Numbered from the stretch's first letter, positions 26,592 to 35,830 are shown. The stretch: 64,000 nucleotides of DNA from Halomonas rhizosphaerae (GCF_030010555.1 NZ_JASCQP010000028.1:1-64000), one strand, 5' to 3'. Notes: a model not told the origin generated them from the sequence alone. A program made the numbers and translations.

Positions 26592-27425
26592 ATGAAATCG
26601 CTTGATATAGGTGATGTTCGCGATCTGATTGCGAAGGCTGATGCTACGGAGCTCTCGCCCGATGTATATCGAGAAGTGGGTTTCTTTATCGTGCGTGGAG
26701 TGATACCTCAGAATACCATCAAAGAATGGCAAGATGAATGGGGCCACTTTTACGAAGAGAAGCTTTTGAATCAACGAACCGTGGACCCATTCAATCCAGT
26801 CCATGTGCATGAAGCGCTTCCTCCAGTTCTGGCTGAGATTCACAAATGTCCAGAGTTGTTGGATGTCATGCAAGATCTTTATCCTGATCTAGCACTATTC
26901 ATGCAACGTTTCGTGATCAAGGATCGCAGAAGCCGTACGCCCGTCTTTGTGCACAATGATTTTAGTTATGACTATGGTTGGCCAGAAAAGACGACAGTCT
27001 TCGTTCCGCTGAGTGTGTCCAATAAAGATAATGGTGGTATATCTTTTTACCCCGGTACTCACCATTTCGGGTATCTGGGGGATGCAGGTGAAGTCAATAC
27101 GGAGATCATCGGCCCCGATTGGCCTCTTGTATGCCCATCGTTGGAGCCTGGCGATATAGCCCTATGTCATACTTGCACTTGGCATTGCTCACCGCCGCAT
27201 GGTGGCGGGCCAGACAGGGTATTGGTTCAGGTAACATTCCAACCATCGAGTGACCCCAGCAGCACGGAGTTGCTGAGAGGGGAATGGAAAGCCCGCTATC
27301 GCCTGAGCGAAATGCCACGCGAAAAATTCTTTGTGCGCTCTCGATCAACCAGGTTACGTGAACTCCAGGCTCAAGTGAATCGTTTCGAAGAGACTCATTC
27401 CATGGATAGAAAAACACCCGTATGA
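26592..27425 (+). CDS. PhyH-family oxygenase, second copy in the cassette
   Basis: 277 residues, only distantly like the gene before it. The iron-binding residues appear as HND in VFVHNDFSYDYGWP (about residue 118) and the distal His in HTCTWHCSPPHGGG, with Arg in PDRVLVQ. A first-shell Asp is conserved. A separate substrate or a second hydroxylation step is plausible. It ends in an ATGA overlap with the FemAB-like gene, so the two products are probably made in fixed ratio. Codon use is AT-richer than that of the flanking housekeeping genes. Confidence 0.8.
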   Translation: MKSLDIGDVRDLIAKADATELSPDVYREVGFFIVRGVIPQNTIKEWQDEWGHFYEEKLLNQRTVDPFNPVHVHEALPPVLAEIHKCPELLDVMQDLYPDLALFMQRFVIKDRRSRTPVFVHNDFSYDYGWPEKTTVFVPLSVSNKDNGGISFYPGTHHFGYLGDAGEVNTEIIGPDWPLVCPSLEPGDIALCHTCTWHCSPPHGGGPDRVLVQVTFQPSSDPSSTELLRGEWKARYRLSEMPREKFFVRSRSTRLRELQAQVNRFEETHSMDRKTPV

Positions 27426-28327
27426 CTATGGGTTACTTGCATCCACTATATGCGGAATCGTTCAAGGAATTTGGCGATCCCCACGCGCTGAAGCACAGCG
27501 GAGGGTGGGCGCTCGAACGCGCGATTCCGAATACTGACCGCTACGATGCCATGGGACTCTATCCGCTCTTCTGCTGCAGCAACTGGTCCGAACTGCATCG
27601 AGACCTGGAGGCTCAAAGGGGGCGGTGGGTTTCTATCGCACTCGTTACCGATCCATTCGGTGACTATGACCAGGTGATGCTCGAAAAGACCTTCGATGTC
27701 GTCATGCCCTACAAGGACCACTATGTAGCAGACACAAGCGTGCCGTTGGAAAAGTTTGTATCGAAGTCGCATCGCAGCAATGCACGGCGTGCGCTGCGAA
27801 AGCTGGACGTTGAGGTATGCACGAACCCGGCATCTTATGTTGACGACTGGATAAAACTGTACGGGGTATTGGCACAGAAGCATGATATCCAGGGCCTAAC
27901 TGCCTTTTCGCGTTCCGCTTTTGAAAAACAACTGCAAGTTCCCGGTATGGTAATGTTTAGGGCTGTACACAATGGCGAAACGGTAGGACTGGATCTGTGG
28001 TATGTCCAGAACGATGTGGCTCAAGGCCATTTGGTTGCCTTTAATGATCAAGGGTATGCACTGAGTGCCTCATATGCCACAAAGTGGACAATGCTGAACT
28101 ATTTTTCTGACAAGGTTAGATGGATCAACTTGGGGGGGCTGCCAGGCACTGGGGAGGAGTCTTCCAGTGGCCTGGGACACTTCAAGAGCGGATGGGCGAA
28201 CACGACGAGAAAAGTCTATTTCTGTGGGCGAATTCTTGATCGGCAGGCCTATGACAGTTTGATCAAGGGGTCTTCAAGGACGACGTTTTTTCCGGCGTAT
28301 CGGGTGGGGGTGGCGAATGAGCAATAA
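27422..28327 (+). CDS. FemAB/GNAT-type acyltransferase (Acetyltransf_6-like)
   Basis: 301 residues. The second half fits the GNAT fold of FemAB-related enzymes: SKSHRSNARRALRKLDVEV, then FRAVHNGETVGLDLWYVQND, HLVAFNDQGYALSASYA and WINLGGLPGTG. Enzymes of this group transfer amino-acyl or fatty-acyl groups onto amino sugars, peptides or polysaccharide. The donor (aminoacyl-tRNA, acyl-CoA or acyl-ACP) cannot be told. It overlaps the PhyH gene by 4 nt and the formyltransferase by 11 nt, so a joint role is likely, for example adding a residue that is then hydroxylated or formylated. Confidence 0.7.
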   Translation: MTMGYLHPLYAESFKEFGDPHALKHSGGWALERAIPNTDRYDAMGLYPLFCCSNWSELHRDLEAQRGRWVSIALVTDPFGDYDQVMLEKTFDVVMPYKDHYVADTSVPLEKFVSKSHRSNARRALRKLDVEVCTNPASYVDDWIKLYGVLAQKHDIQGLTAFSRSAFEKQLQVPGMVMFRAVHNGETVGLDLWYVQNDVAQGHLVAFNDQGYALSASYATKWTMLNYFSDKVRWINLGGLPGTGEESSSGLGHFKSGWANTTRKVYFCGRILDRQAYDSLIKGSSRTTFFPAYRVGVANEQ

Positions 28328-29024
28328 CAATCCACGGTTTATCTTTGTCGTATCAACCGCTGGCTCCATCATGAATCAAGTGTTGGAGATCCCGGCCATA
28401 CGAGCGGTCACGCATTCAGTGGTGGCGGACCAGCCGTGTCCAGCAGTCAATAAAGCGAGAAAGTATGGCGTGCCTGTTACCGTCCTCGATGAAGGATCCA
28501 ATGAAGCATTCAGTGATCGGCTTGATGAATATCTGGAACGCCACAAAATCGACTACATTCTTTCCTTCTACACGCAATTCTATGCTGAAACGCTACGTGA
28601 TAAATTGCAGGATAGAATAATAAACTTCCATCCATCATTGCTGCCGGCATTTAAAGGAATGGATGGTTTTGGGGATGGTATGGCCTATCATACCAAGATT
28701 ATCGGCACGACAGTGGAGTTTATTAAGGACGTGATGGATGAGGGCAAGATTATTATGCAATCTTCATGCGTTGTTGACCCTGGCCTAACCAAGGAGGCTA
28801 TGCGCCACCGGATATTCGTGCAGCAATGCAAGACCCTCATACAGGTAGTCCAGTGGATTACAGAAGACCGACTAAGTGTTCAAGGAAACAATATCACTAT
28901 TAGAGGTGCATCCTACCAGGACGCAGAGTTTTCACCGAGCCTAGAAGCACAAGAGGCAATCAATCTCGAGATTTCCGAGCCCGAACCCCATACATTGACG
29001 ACGAATCCCGAGGCGTTGACGTAG
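28317..29024 (+). CDS. Formyltransferase-family protein (PurN fold)
   Basis: 235 residues with the 10-formyltetrahydrofolate-dependent transferase core. IINFHPSLLPAFKGMDGFGD holds the catalytic Asn and His, and VEFIKDVMDEGKIIMQ holds the catalytic Asp. PurN proteins are about 212 residues, and this one has an extra acidic tail. In polysaccharide clusters such enzymes N-formylate dTDP-amino sugars (for example Qui4N or Qui3N). The rmlA, rmlB and DegT genes at 37454-40493 could make such a substrate. Alternatively it formylates the product of the adjacent FemAB-like enzyme. A purine-pathway PurN is unlikely in this operon. It starts 11 nt inside the preceding gene. Confidence 0.75.
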   Translation: MSNNNPRFIFVVSTAGSIMNQVLEIPAIRAVTHSVVADQPCPAVNKARKYGVPVTVLDEGSNEAFSDRLDEYLERHKIDYILSFYTQFYAETLRDKLQDRIINFHPSLLPAFKGMDGFGDGMAYHTKIIGTTVEFIKDVMDEGKIIMQSSCVVDPGLTKEAMRHRIFVQQCKTLIQVVQWITEDRLSVQGNNITIRGASYQDAEFSPSLEAQEAINLEISEPEPHTLTTNPEALT

Positions 29025-29025
29025 G

Positions 29026-30747
29026 ATGCGGGCGAAAATTCCAGTAAGCGTGATCATTGCGTTACCCATATTGTTGGTGACTCTGTACACAGTGCGTTCC
29101 CATAGCTCCGATCCTATGCCGACTCTTGAAACCATGGTCCAGATGCGTGATGGAGTTGAACTATATACCAGGGTCTGGCTGCCCAAGAAATCTCCTGAGG
29201 GCGCTCGATTGCCTGTGGTGTTGACTCGTGGTTATCGAGCGGGTAGGGCAGAGGACGCAGCAGAATTCACGTCGAATGGTTACGCCTATGTGGGGCAAGC
29301 GACACGAGGCCATGCACCATCCGAGGGTGAGCTAAATCGATTCTTTAATGATGCTGAAGATGGTTATGACACCTTGACATGGATCAGCAATCAGGATTGG
29401 AATGATGGCAACATTGCGATGTATGGGCGTTCATATTGGGGAGCCACTCAATGGTTGGTGGCGCCAGAACAACATCCCAACTTGAAGGCGATTATTCCGC
29501 AAGGCATTAATGCAGATCTCTGGCAGTGCGTGTACCGATGCTATGGGGCTCTAACATTGGCCATGACTGCATCAGGGCGCGCATATCAAGATTCCAAGCA
29601 GGCGAGTCGCTATGGATGGAAGGAATTGTATAATTACCTACCACTCATCGATCTAGACTTGGAAGTATCTAAGACCAGGAACCGCCTATGGCGAGATTAT
29701 GTTAGCCATTCAAAATTTGATGATTTTTGGAAAGAGATCAGCCTGAAGGGGAAGTACCATCGAGTAAAAATACCGGTATTCATGATGTCGGGCTGGTATG
29801 ATTATTACGCTGGAGCAGCGTTCGAGAATTACAAATCGTTGAGAGAAAGTGGACATGTTTCGGATATTCGCATCGCAATCAACCCTTCAGACCATGTAAA
29901 TCGTGTGGTCGGTGACAGGAGTTTCGGTCACAACGCGTCGAAAAACGATATCAAACTGGCAATTGACTGGTTGGATCATGTCATCAAGAAAATCGATAAT
30001 GGCATTGAAGAACAACCTCCTATCCAGATATTTACCATGGGCGTCAACGAGTGGCGTTTCATAGACGAGTGGCCGCTACCGAATACGGAATTTACCCCGT
30101 TCTATTTACGCAGCCCTGATGGCTCGAGATTGGGCAGGCTGGATACGACTCCACCCGAAAACGAGGCACCGAGCACTTTCATATACGATCCAGAAGACCC
30201 CGTTCCGACACTCGGTGGCAATCATTCCTTCTTGGGAAAAGATCATCCGGAATTGATCCGGGTCGGCGCTGTCGATCAGCGGCCAAACGAGAAACGTGAC
30301 GACGTACTGGTCTTCACAAGTGATCCTCTCGAAATGGATCTCGAAGTGACAGGGCCTATCGAGATTGTCCTCTATGCAGCGAGTTCTGCCAAGGATACAG
30401 ACTTTACTGCAAAGTTGATTGATGTTTATCCGGATGGAACAGCTTATAATTTGACAGAAGGTATAATACGGGCGAGGTTCAGAAATTCTATATGGGAAGA
30501 GCCGAAGCTATTGGTTCCAGGCAAGATATATAGCTACACGTTGAAACTTCAGCCGACGAGCAATGTCTTCCTCCGCGGTCATCGTATCCGTGTCCATATC
30601 ACAAGCAGTAATTTCCCACTCTGGGACCGTAACCCTAATACAGGAAATGAGCAGGGTATAGACGACGAGCTGCGTGTTGCAGAGCAAACTATATATCACA
30701 GTAGTGAATATCCTTCGCGTATCATTCTTCCCTTGATACCCAAATAA
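29026..30747 (+). CDS. CocE/NonD-family hydrolase, membrane-anchored or exported
   Basis: A 573-residue alpha/beta hydrolase of the X-Pro dipeptidyl-peptidase S15 group. Residues 6-24 form an uncleaved or signal-type hydrophobic helix. The nucleophile is Ser136 in YGRSYWGA; the acid is in MSGWYDYYAG and the His in NPSDHVNR. The C-terminal third is the jelly-roll domain (YTLKLQPTSNVFLRGHRIRV). Relatives cleave esters or acyl-amino acids. It begins one base after the formyltransferase stop and ends the cassette, so it may remove or transfer an acyl group from the glycan in the periplasm. The actual substrate is unknown. Confidence 0.82.
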   Translation: MRAKIPVSVIIALPILLVTLYTVRSHSSDPMPTLETMVQMRDGVELYTRVWLPKKSPEGARLPVVLTRGYRAGRAEDAAEFTSNGYAYVGQATRGHAPSEGELNRFFNDAEDGYDTLTWISNQDWNDGNIAMYGRSYWGATQWLVAPEQHPNLKAIIPQGINADLWQCVYRCYGALTLAMTASGRAYQDSKQASRYGWKELYNYLPLIDLDLEVSKTRNRLWRDYVSHSKFDDFWKEISLKGKYHRVKIPVFMMSGWYDYYAGAAFENYKSLRESGHVSDIRIAINPSDHVNRVVGDRSFGHNASKNDIKLAIDWLDHVIKKIDNGIEEQPPIQIFTMGVNEWRFIDEWPLPNTEFTPFYLRSPDGSRLGRLDTTPPENEAPSTFIYDPEDPVPTLGGNHSFLGKDHPELIRVGAVDQRPNEKRDDVLVFTSDPLEMDLEVTGPIEIVLYAASSAKDTDFTAKLIDVYPDGTAYNLTEGIIRARFRNSIWEEPKLLVPGKIYSYTLKLQPTSNVFLRGHRIRVHITSSNFPLWDRNPNTGNEQGIDDELRVAEQTIYHSSEYPSRIILPLIPK

Positions 30748-31068
30748 TCTAGATAGTACATACGGCTTGTTGCGTTTATATCAGTACCGTGATTTTCAAG
30801 ACGGTGTCAGGGAACGCAGCCCACGTAGACACTCGCTCTTATAATCCCTTGAAAAATCTTGTCTATACTCTCTCTGACTGGCCGGTTTTCATAGGTGAGA
30901 TAAATTATAATGGTGAAGAGCTGGCAACTACCTATGATTCTCTATAACAACTATAGTTCTGGAGAATAACCATTGCACCTGATCTTGCCCACAGGCGCTT
31001 CGATCTGATGCTTTAGTATCGGCCCTTTTGGGTATCTTTGGAAAGCAAACCTTCCGAGTTAAAGGCAT
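30748..31068. other. AT-rich gap between the cassette and the P-loop gene
   Basis: 321 bp without a credible gene. Two exact TATAAT hexamers (30840-30845 and 30906-30911) read toward the P-loop gene, but neither has a good -35 at 16-18 bp. I see no clear terminator after the CocE-like gene. Confidence 0.4.
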
Positions 31069-31788
31069 GTGATGAAAGCGTCTATATCCAATTTCTTATA
31101 CAATAGGGCTGGTTTCAATGCCTATCGATGTGGAAAGCCAGTTACTCACCCTTTCCTGATCGATCTCGTTGGTCCACCAGGCATAGGTAAATCGCACCTG
31201 ATCCAATCCTTGATAAATAGATCAATCTTACATTCGTCGCGGCTCAATTTCGATAAAAGAATAACGGTATGTTCATCAAGGGCACGCCTGCTTTCCATGG
31301 CGGCGTGCCAATCGAACGACATCAACGTGCTGCAAAGGAAGGCGACCAAGATACTTTATGATCTCAACATGTCGAATTATCCATCAATGGTGTTGGTCGA
31401 TGAAGGACTAAGCCACCATTTTACAAATGAGCTTTGTGTGCTTTCAAGGGATAATCCGACTGACTTCAATGTGATCATGGATAATCGCGCCGTCATTAAT
31501 CTTACGGCAACTGCGGAGACTATCAATAGTCGTATTCGGTATAGAAAAAAAACAGCTGGAAGAATGTTGCCTTGCCACCGAGGAAAGTCGAATGATGAGT
31601 TATTATCGTTTAATATACAAGTGATGCAGGGGCGTGCAACCTTGGCACGACTGATGGAAGATAGTGGCCTTCCGGCGCTGACCATTGATATGGAAACCGA
31701 CGTAACTTTCATAATAGATAAGATAAAAAGATTTATGCTCGAGCTTCAGGATAGTCCAAGTATAAAAAAGTCATGCATTGATTCTTGA
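31069..31788 (+). CDS. P-loop NTPase / kinase-like protein
   Basis: 239 residues, soluble. A Walker A motif GPPGIGKS sits at residues 35-42 after FLIDLV, and a Walker-B-like MVLVDEGLSHHF near residue 107. NLTATAETINSRIRYRKK in the second half looks like the lid and base region of small nucleotide or sugar kinases. I do not recognise a named family. A second protein of similar size and layout lies at 35135. Both are among glycosyltransferases in the AT-rich part, where such P-loop proteins could phosphorylate or sense a glycan precursor. It is not sulfotransferase-like: the PAPS-binding loop pattern is absent. Confidence 0.5.
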   Translation: MMKASISNFLYNRAGFNAYRCGKPVTHPFLIDLVGPPGIGKSHLIQSLINRSILHSSRLNFDKRITVCSSRARLLSMAACQSNDINVLQRKATKILYDLNMSNYPSMVLVDEGLSHHFTNELCVLSRDNPTDFNVIMDNRAVINLTATAETINSRIRYRKKTAGRMLPCHRGKSNDELLSFNIQVMQGRATLARLMEDSGLPALTIDMETDVTFIIDKIKRFMLELQDSPSIKKSCIDS

Positions 31789-31877
31789 GGCTGAATATTA
31801 AGTTGATGCGCCGACACGTTTTTATACTGTTTTCACCAGTGGCTTCTGTTGTTTGTTTAATGATGAGGTAAATAGGC

Positions 31878-32837
31878 GTGAAGCTGAAAAGCGAAAAGGA
31901 AATAATAGAGACATGGGACGGCGACATCTTTCAGCCGCGCGTAAGCATCTTATGCATGACATATAACCATGCTGACTATATAGCGAGAGCCATTGAATCC
32001 TTTTTATGCCAAGACTTGGGGGCACCATTTGAAATCATCATTCACGATGATGCCTCAAGCGATGTAACCAGTGATATTATTAGAGAGTATAAGGCGCTGT
32101 ATCCCCGCATCATAAAAACCATTATCCAAGAAGAAAATCAGCTTTCAAGAGGAGTCGTGATTTTCGGTGCTATGAGAAAAATGGCAATTGGTAAATATCT
32201 TGCTTATTGCGAGGGGGATGATTACTGGACAGATCCTCAGAAGTTAAAGATACAGACTCAGTATCTCGATAGACATCCAGAGATTTCTGTTACGGCACAC
32301 GATTCTTGCTCTGTCGATACTGATGGAAATGTACTGAGGCACTCAAGGACGCTGAGGAAGCATCACCGAGATTACACGGCTGAAGAAATGGCAACTGGAA
32401 AGGCGTGGATGCTCAACCTGACACTTGTCTTCAGAAATATTGATTTCGGTGAAATTCCTGAAATGGGAAAGATAGTAAATAACGACAAGTTTCTTGTCTC
32501 TCTTTTGGGAAATTATGGAGGTAGCCACTTTCACCCTGAGATCCAGCCAGCGTGCCATACAGTGCATTCAGGAGGTATGTGGAGTGGTCTGGATTTGGTT
32601 TCAAGATCAGACGAGCAGATAAACTCCTGGTTTTGGATATATAAATATTACAAAAGAATAGGAAAGAATGATTATGCTGAAGCCTTCTGGAATATGTATC
32701 TAAGAAAGGTCTTTTCTCAATCCTCTCGTTCCACTTTATGTAAAGAGTTTTTGATTAGAGCTCTTTTCCTGCGCGAGATGCTTGCAATAGGAAGAAGGAA
32801 GAAAAGGTTAGCGAGTGAAAAAAATAAACAAAGGTAA
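31878..32837 (+). CDS. Glycosyltransferase family 2
   Basis: A 319-residue GT-A enzyme. The N-terminal nucleotide-binding strand and loop read VSILCMTYNHADYIARAIES, followed by EIIIHDDASSD (DxD-like acid pair) and AYCEGDDYWTDPQK, the metal-binding E-GDD-W motif typical of this GT2 subgroup. The C-terminus is basic and hydrophilic, without a membrane helix. It probably adds one sugar of the repeat unit at the cytoplasmic face of the inner membrane; donor and acceptor are unknown. The DNA is AT-rich, like its neighbours up to about 37.4 kb. Confidence 0.88.
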   Translation: MKLKSEKEIIETWDGDIFQPRVSILCMTYNHADYIARAIESFLCQDLGAPFEIIIHDDASSDVTSDIIREYKALYPRIIKTIIQEENQLSRGVVIFGAMRKMAIGKYLAYCEGDDYWTDPQKLKIQTQYLDRHPEISVTAHDSCSVDTDGNVLRHSRTLRKHHRDYTAEEMATGKAWMLNLTLVFRNIDFGEIPEMGKIVNNDKFLVSLLGNYGGSHFHPEIQPACHTVHSGGMWSGLDLVSRSDEQINSWFWIYKYYKRIGKNDYAEAFWNMYLRKVFSQSSRSTLCKEFLIRALFLREMLAIGRRKKRLASEKNKQR

Positions 32838-32914
32838 TTATCTAACATTTGTATTGGTTATCATTGTCTTTCTAGGCGGCAATTGATCAATCAAGGCACT
32901 AGAAGGCGTAGCAC

Positions 32915-34255
32915 ATGGACAATACAATCAATATGCCAGTCTCGCATCGGTATTTTTTTTTCCGAATAATCATACTGTCTTTTCCGCCGGCCATAATAGC
33001 TATGGTGGCGGTTGCTGATGCAAGGGTTGGCGCGATAGCAGGATTTCTTTTGGCAGTATTTGTTGCGGCCATCTCACCAGTATATGCCTTTCCTGTCTTA
33101 TTGATTGGTGCTGCGCTCAACAATATTGAGTTTATATTTGGGCTCCAATTTGGATGGATTCTGATCGCGGGTTGCGCATTAGGGGCGGTGATTTATACTC
33201 TTCTGGATCGCAACAACTTGCGTATTGATGCCAGTGTCATGTTGCTCATCTTAACCTTTACCATTCTCGAAGTGAGTATCGGCATTATAGGGGGTGATGG
33301 CCGACTTGATCGGTTGGCTGCATTACTTGCAGTGCTAGTGTTCATCGGCATTTTGGCAAGTTCAAATCCGCATGTTGCGATGGAGCGATACTTTAATAAT
33401 GACTTGATGAGAGCACTAATTTACTTGGTTGGTTGCGTGGGTATCATCCTCGTGTTTGTGACTCTTAGTATGCTGTCCTCACAAGAATTTCGTTTGTCTC
33501 GGGCTGGTGAGCTTGGTCTATCGATTGGTGATACCGAATCCTCACCGCGCTCCCTTTCAAATATACTGGGGATTGTTGTCGTCACCTGTATGTCTGGTGT
33601 CATTTCTGTTCCAGGAAAGGCTCTTGACAAACTTGCCTGGGGAGCTATGGGGATTGCAGCTTTAGTAGGCATGTTCTACACAGGCTCGCGAATGCCTGCG
33701 ATCGCCGCGTCTTTTGGCATCGCATTAGCTGTAGTTGTACAGTTATTCTTTTTTGGGAGAAAGTTGCGAGCCAGTACCATTATCTGGACCGTTACTGGCA
33801 TCACCGTGGTCGTTCTTCTTGCCATGCTCATGGCGGCTCACGGCCCCGGCCTTCTGCCTTTTATTGACTCTGGCGTTTCCAATTTCCGTCTATTCCGTAT
33901 CCCTTCTATTGAGTCAAATACTAGACTCGATATGTGGGGAAATCACTTCAATAATGTCAGCGTCGCCCAACTGTTAATGGGTAGTGGTATTGGAAGTATG
34001 GGAAACCCCCATTCACTTATTGTTGGAGCATTGGGAGCTTTTGGAATTGTGGGAATCGGGGTACTTGGTTATTTTATATTTACGCTCGCTTTACAATCCA
34101 TGAAGGTTCGTTCCACAGTAGCTATTACTACTCTTGCTTATACGCTGCTCGCTCTCTCGTCTTCTTCAGATATTGATAAATCCTATTTTTGGGTCATGAG
34201 TACGGTAGTAATTCTATCTATCCGACTCTCGCGTGCTCAAGATGTCATCAGCTGA
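32915..34255 (+). CDS. Polysaccharide polymerase (Wzy-like)
   Basis: A 446-residue polytopic membrane protein, with about eleven hydrophobic stretches spanning most of its length. The pattern is that of Wzy/O-antigen polymerases: TGSRMPAIAASFGIAL (comparable to the conserved Arg helix) followed by a periplasmic loop with NTRLDMWGNHFNN, LLMGSGIGSMGNPHSLIVGALGAFGIVG and short C-terminal helices. The NPHS-LIV-ALG-FG stretch corresponds to the conserved H-N-x-x-L of the Wzy_C family. It would polymerise undecaprenyl-linked repeats in the periplasm, together with Wzc and Wza. The absence of a Wzx makes its flippase partner an open question; the ABC protein at 42882 is the candidate. Confidence 0.82.
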   Translation: MDNTINMPVSHRYFFFRIIILSFPPAIIAMVAVADARVGAIAGFLLAVFVAAISPVYAFPVLLIGAALNNIEFIFGLQFGWILIAGCALGAVIYTLLDRNNLRIDASVMLLILTFTILEVSIGIIGGDGRLDRLAALLAVLVFIGILASSNPHVAMERYFNNDLMRALIYLVGCVGIILVFVTLSMLSSQEFRLSRAGELGLSIGDTESSPRSLSNILGIVVVTCMSGVISVPGKALDKLAWGAMGIAALVGMFYTGSRMPAIAASFGIALAVVVQLFFFGRKLRASTIIWTVTGITVVVLLAMLMAAHGPGLLPFIDSGVSNFRLFRIPSIESNTRLDMWGNHFNNVSVAQLLMGSGIGSMGNPHSLIVGALGAFGIVGIGVLGYFIFTLALQSMKVRSTVAITTLAYTLLALSSSSDIDKSYFWVMSTVVILSIRLSRAQDVIS

Positions 34256-34282
34256 TGCGTAAAGACCGTTGAGGTAATTGTC

Positions 34283-35125
34283 ATGTCGAAAACTCTGGGT
34301 GTGATTTATCTTGCCTTGGGGAGGCCTTATTTAGCCATGGCTCTGTTGTCGGCAAAAAGTGTGGTTGATAGTAATCCATATATACCTTTCACAATAGTGA
34401 CCAATGTGAAAACAGAACCATCACAGGTCGAATTCTTCCGCCATGATCATGATAGCTGGATATATGTTGATGCTGATGTGAATGATAACAGGAACTTGAA
34501 AACCAATATATTGAGCTATAGTGAATATGAGAAGACGATCTTCCTGGATTGTGACACAGTTGTCATGGGAGATCTTTCGATGGCCAACATTATACTAGAG
34601 TACTTCGATATCTGTCTCAGGTTAAATCGCTATCCACAAAAAAGAAAAGGAAAAGGGGATGTTCGTGTTCTGGGAAACCACAGGGTAGGTGATTTCCCTC
34701 ACTGGAACAGTGGAGTAATGCTTATAAGAAACACTGACCAGGCTATACAATTTTTTAAAAGTTGGAATGCCAATTATTTCCAGCTCGGTAACAAATATGA
34801 CCAGGTAGCGTTAGTTCCAACCATTTTCGAAACTGGGGCTCGTGTTCTTTCCCTCGAAGAAAGGTGGAATGCCACCGATCCAGGGGTCGGAAGAGGTAAG
34901 TGGAGGAAAGATACCATCGTATACCATTATGCCACAAATATTTGTGATCATCTTTTTAACAAGATACTGGAGTGTGATCGGCTTATTGATTCTGATGAAG
35001 GATTTGCCAATGAGACTCGTTGTTTCTTACAAAAAAAGAGGAGGCTGAAAAAGTCTAAAATGAACCTTTTGAAGTTTTTCTCAATAAACGTGATGTGGCG
35101 CTTCTCCTCTCCTGTAAAGTTGTAA
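34283..35125 (+). CDS. GT8-like glycosyltransferase
   Basis: 280 residues. The start MSKTLGVIYLALGRPYLAMA and a DxD motif in KTIFLDCDTVVMGD (about residue 90) indicate a GT-A enzyme. WNSGVMLIRNTDQAIQFFKSW and NKYDQVALVPTIFE are typical of the GT8 or capsule-synthesis glycosyltransferase group. The C-terminus is rich in Lys and Phe and could associate with the membrane. The sugar donor is unknown. It lies in the AT-rich segment between Wzy and the second P-loop gene, ten bases from the latter, so the pair is likely co-translated. Confidence 0.75.
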   Translation: MSKTLGVIYLALGRPYLAMALLSAKSVVDSNPYIPFTIVTNVKTEPSQVEFFRHDHDSWIYVDADVNDNRNLKTNILSYSEYEKTIFLDCDTVVMGDLSMANIILEYFDICLRLNRYPQKRKGKGDVRVLGNHRVGDFPHWNSGVMLIRNTDQAIQFFKSWNANYFQLGNKYDQVALVPTIFETGARVLSLEERWNATDPGVGRGKWRKDTIVYHYATNICDHLFNKILECDRLIDSDEGFANETRCFLQKKRRLKKSKMNLLKFFSINVMWRFSSPVKL

Positions 35126-35134
35126 TCGTCAAAG

Positions 35135-35830
35135 ATGGACCCCTTGATGAGCTGTATAATCGAGTTTACGGGTAAGCCAGGTTCAGGCAAGTCACATGCA
35201 AGCATGGCTTTGTTGAACAGTACACTTATTCTGTTTCCTGAGAAGCAAGTAAAGGCTTTGTTTTCCTCAGAACATGCGGGTTCTGGGCGTTTTATGAAAA
35301 TTGGCGTTCTATGCTATACGCTGAGCTTTCATTTTACACGTTTTTTCAGTGTTTATTACCAGCTGGCGAAGGCATTGGCTGACAGCAGTAAATACAGATT
35401 TATATCAAGCTTCGTAAATGCTCTCTATCTTGACTTTAGATTAAGGAATGCTCTTAGAAAATATGATGTGGTGATTCTTGATCAAGGATTTATCCAGCTG
35501 TGTTGGGCCAATCTAGATCAGAAAAATTTAGAAAGGATAAAGTCAGTCTTGATTGATCTTTATAGTCCCTACATGAGGCACCGGCTTGTACAGGTACATG
35601 TTGTGGCTTCTCGTGAAATTTTTGAATCCGGACTCCAGATGCGTAAAGATTTGATCGATGGCGCCGGCTATCGGTTCAAGAATCTCGATAACGGGCTAAT
35701 GAAAAGGCTGACCGAAGCTACTGTTGATAACAATAAATTCTCTGCAATTGAAATATTTAATGACGTAGACGGAGAGGTCGATATTGTTGATGTTATAGCG
35801 TCTATCAATGAATACGTTCATGATAAATAA
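35135..35830 (+). CDS. P-loop NTPase / kinase-like protein, second copy
   Basis: 231 residues. A Walker A motif GKPGSGKS lies at residues 13-20 directly after IIEFT. A Walker-B-like DVVILDQGFIQLCW follows near residue 110, with an Arg-containing helix after it. Like the protein at 31069, it has the size and order of a small-molecule kinase, but I cannot name the family. The two are similar in plan and diverged in sequence. The gene follows the GT8-like gene by 10 nt and precedes a GT4 by 45 nt. Confidence 0.5.
   Translation: MDPLMSCIIEFTGKPGSGKSHASMALLNSTLILFPEKQVKALFSSEHAGSGRFMKIGVLCYTLSFHFTRFFSVYYQLAKALADSSKYRFISSFVNALYLDFRLRNALRKYDVVILDQGFIQLCWANLDQKNLERIKSVLIDLYSPYMRHRLVQVHVVASREIFESGLQMRKDLIDGAGYRFKNLDNGLMKRLTEATVDNNKFSAIEIFNDVDGEVDIVDVIASINEYVHDK

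Noticed and set aside
31069..31788. Sulfotransferase, given cysNC/cysQ in the window
   Set aside because: The motif is a classical Walker A, not a PAPS-binding PSB loop; no other sulfotransferase candidate was found.
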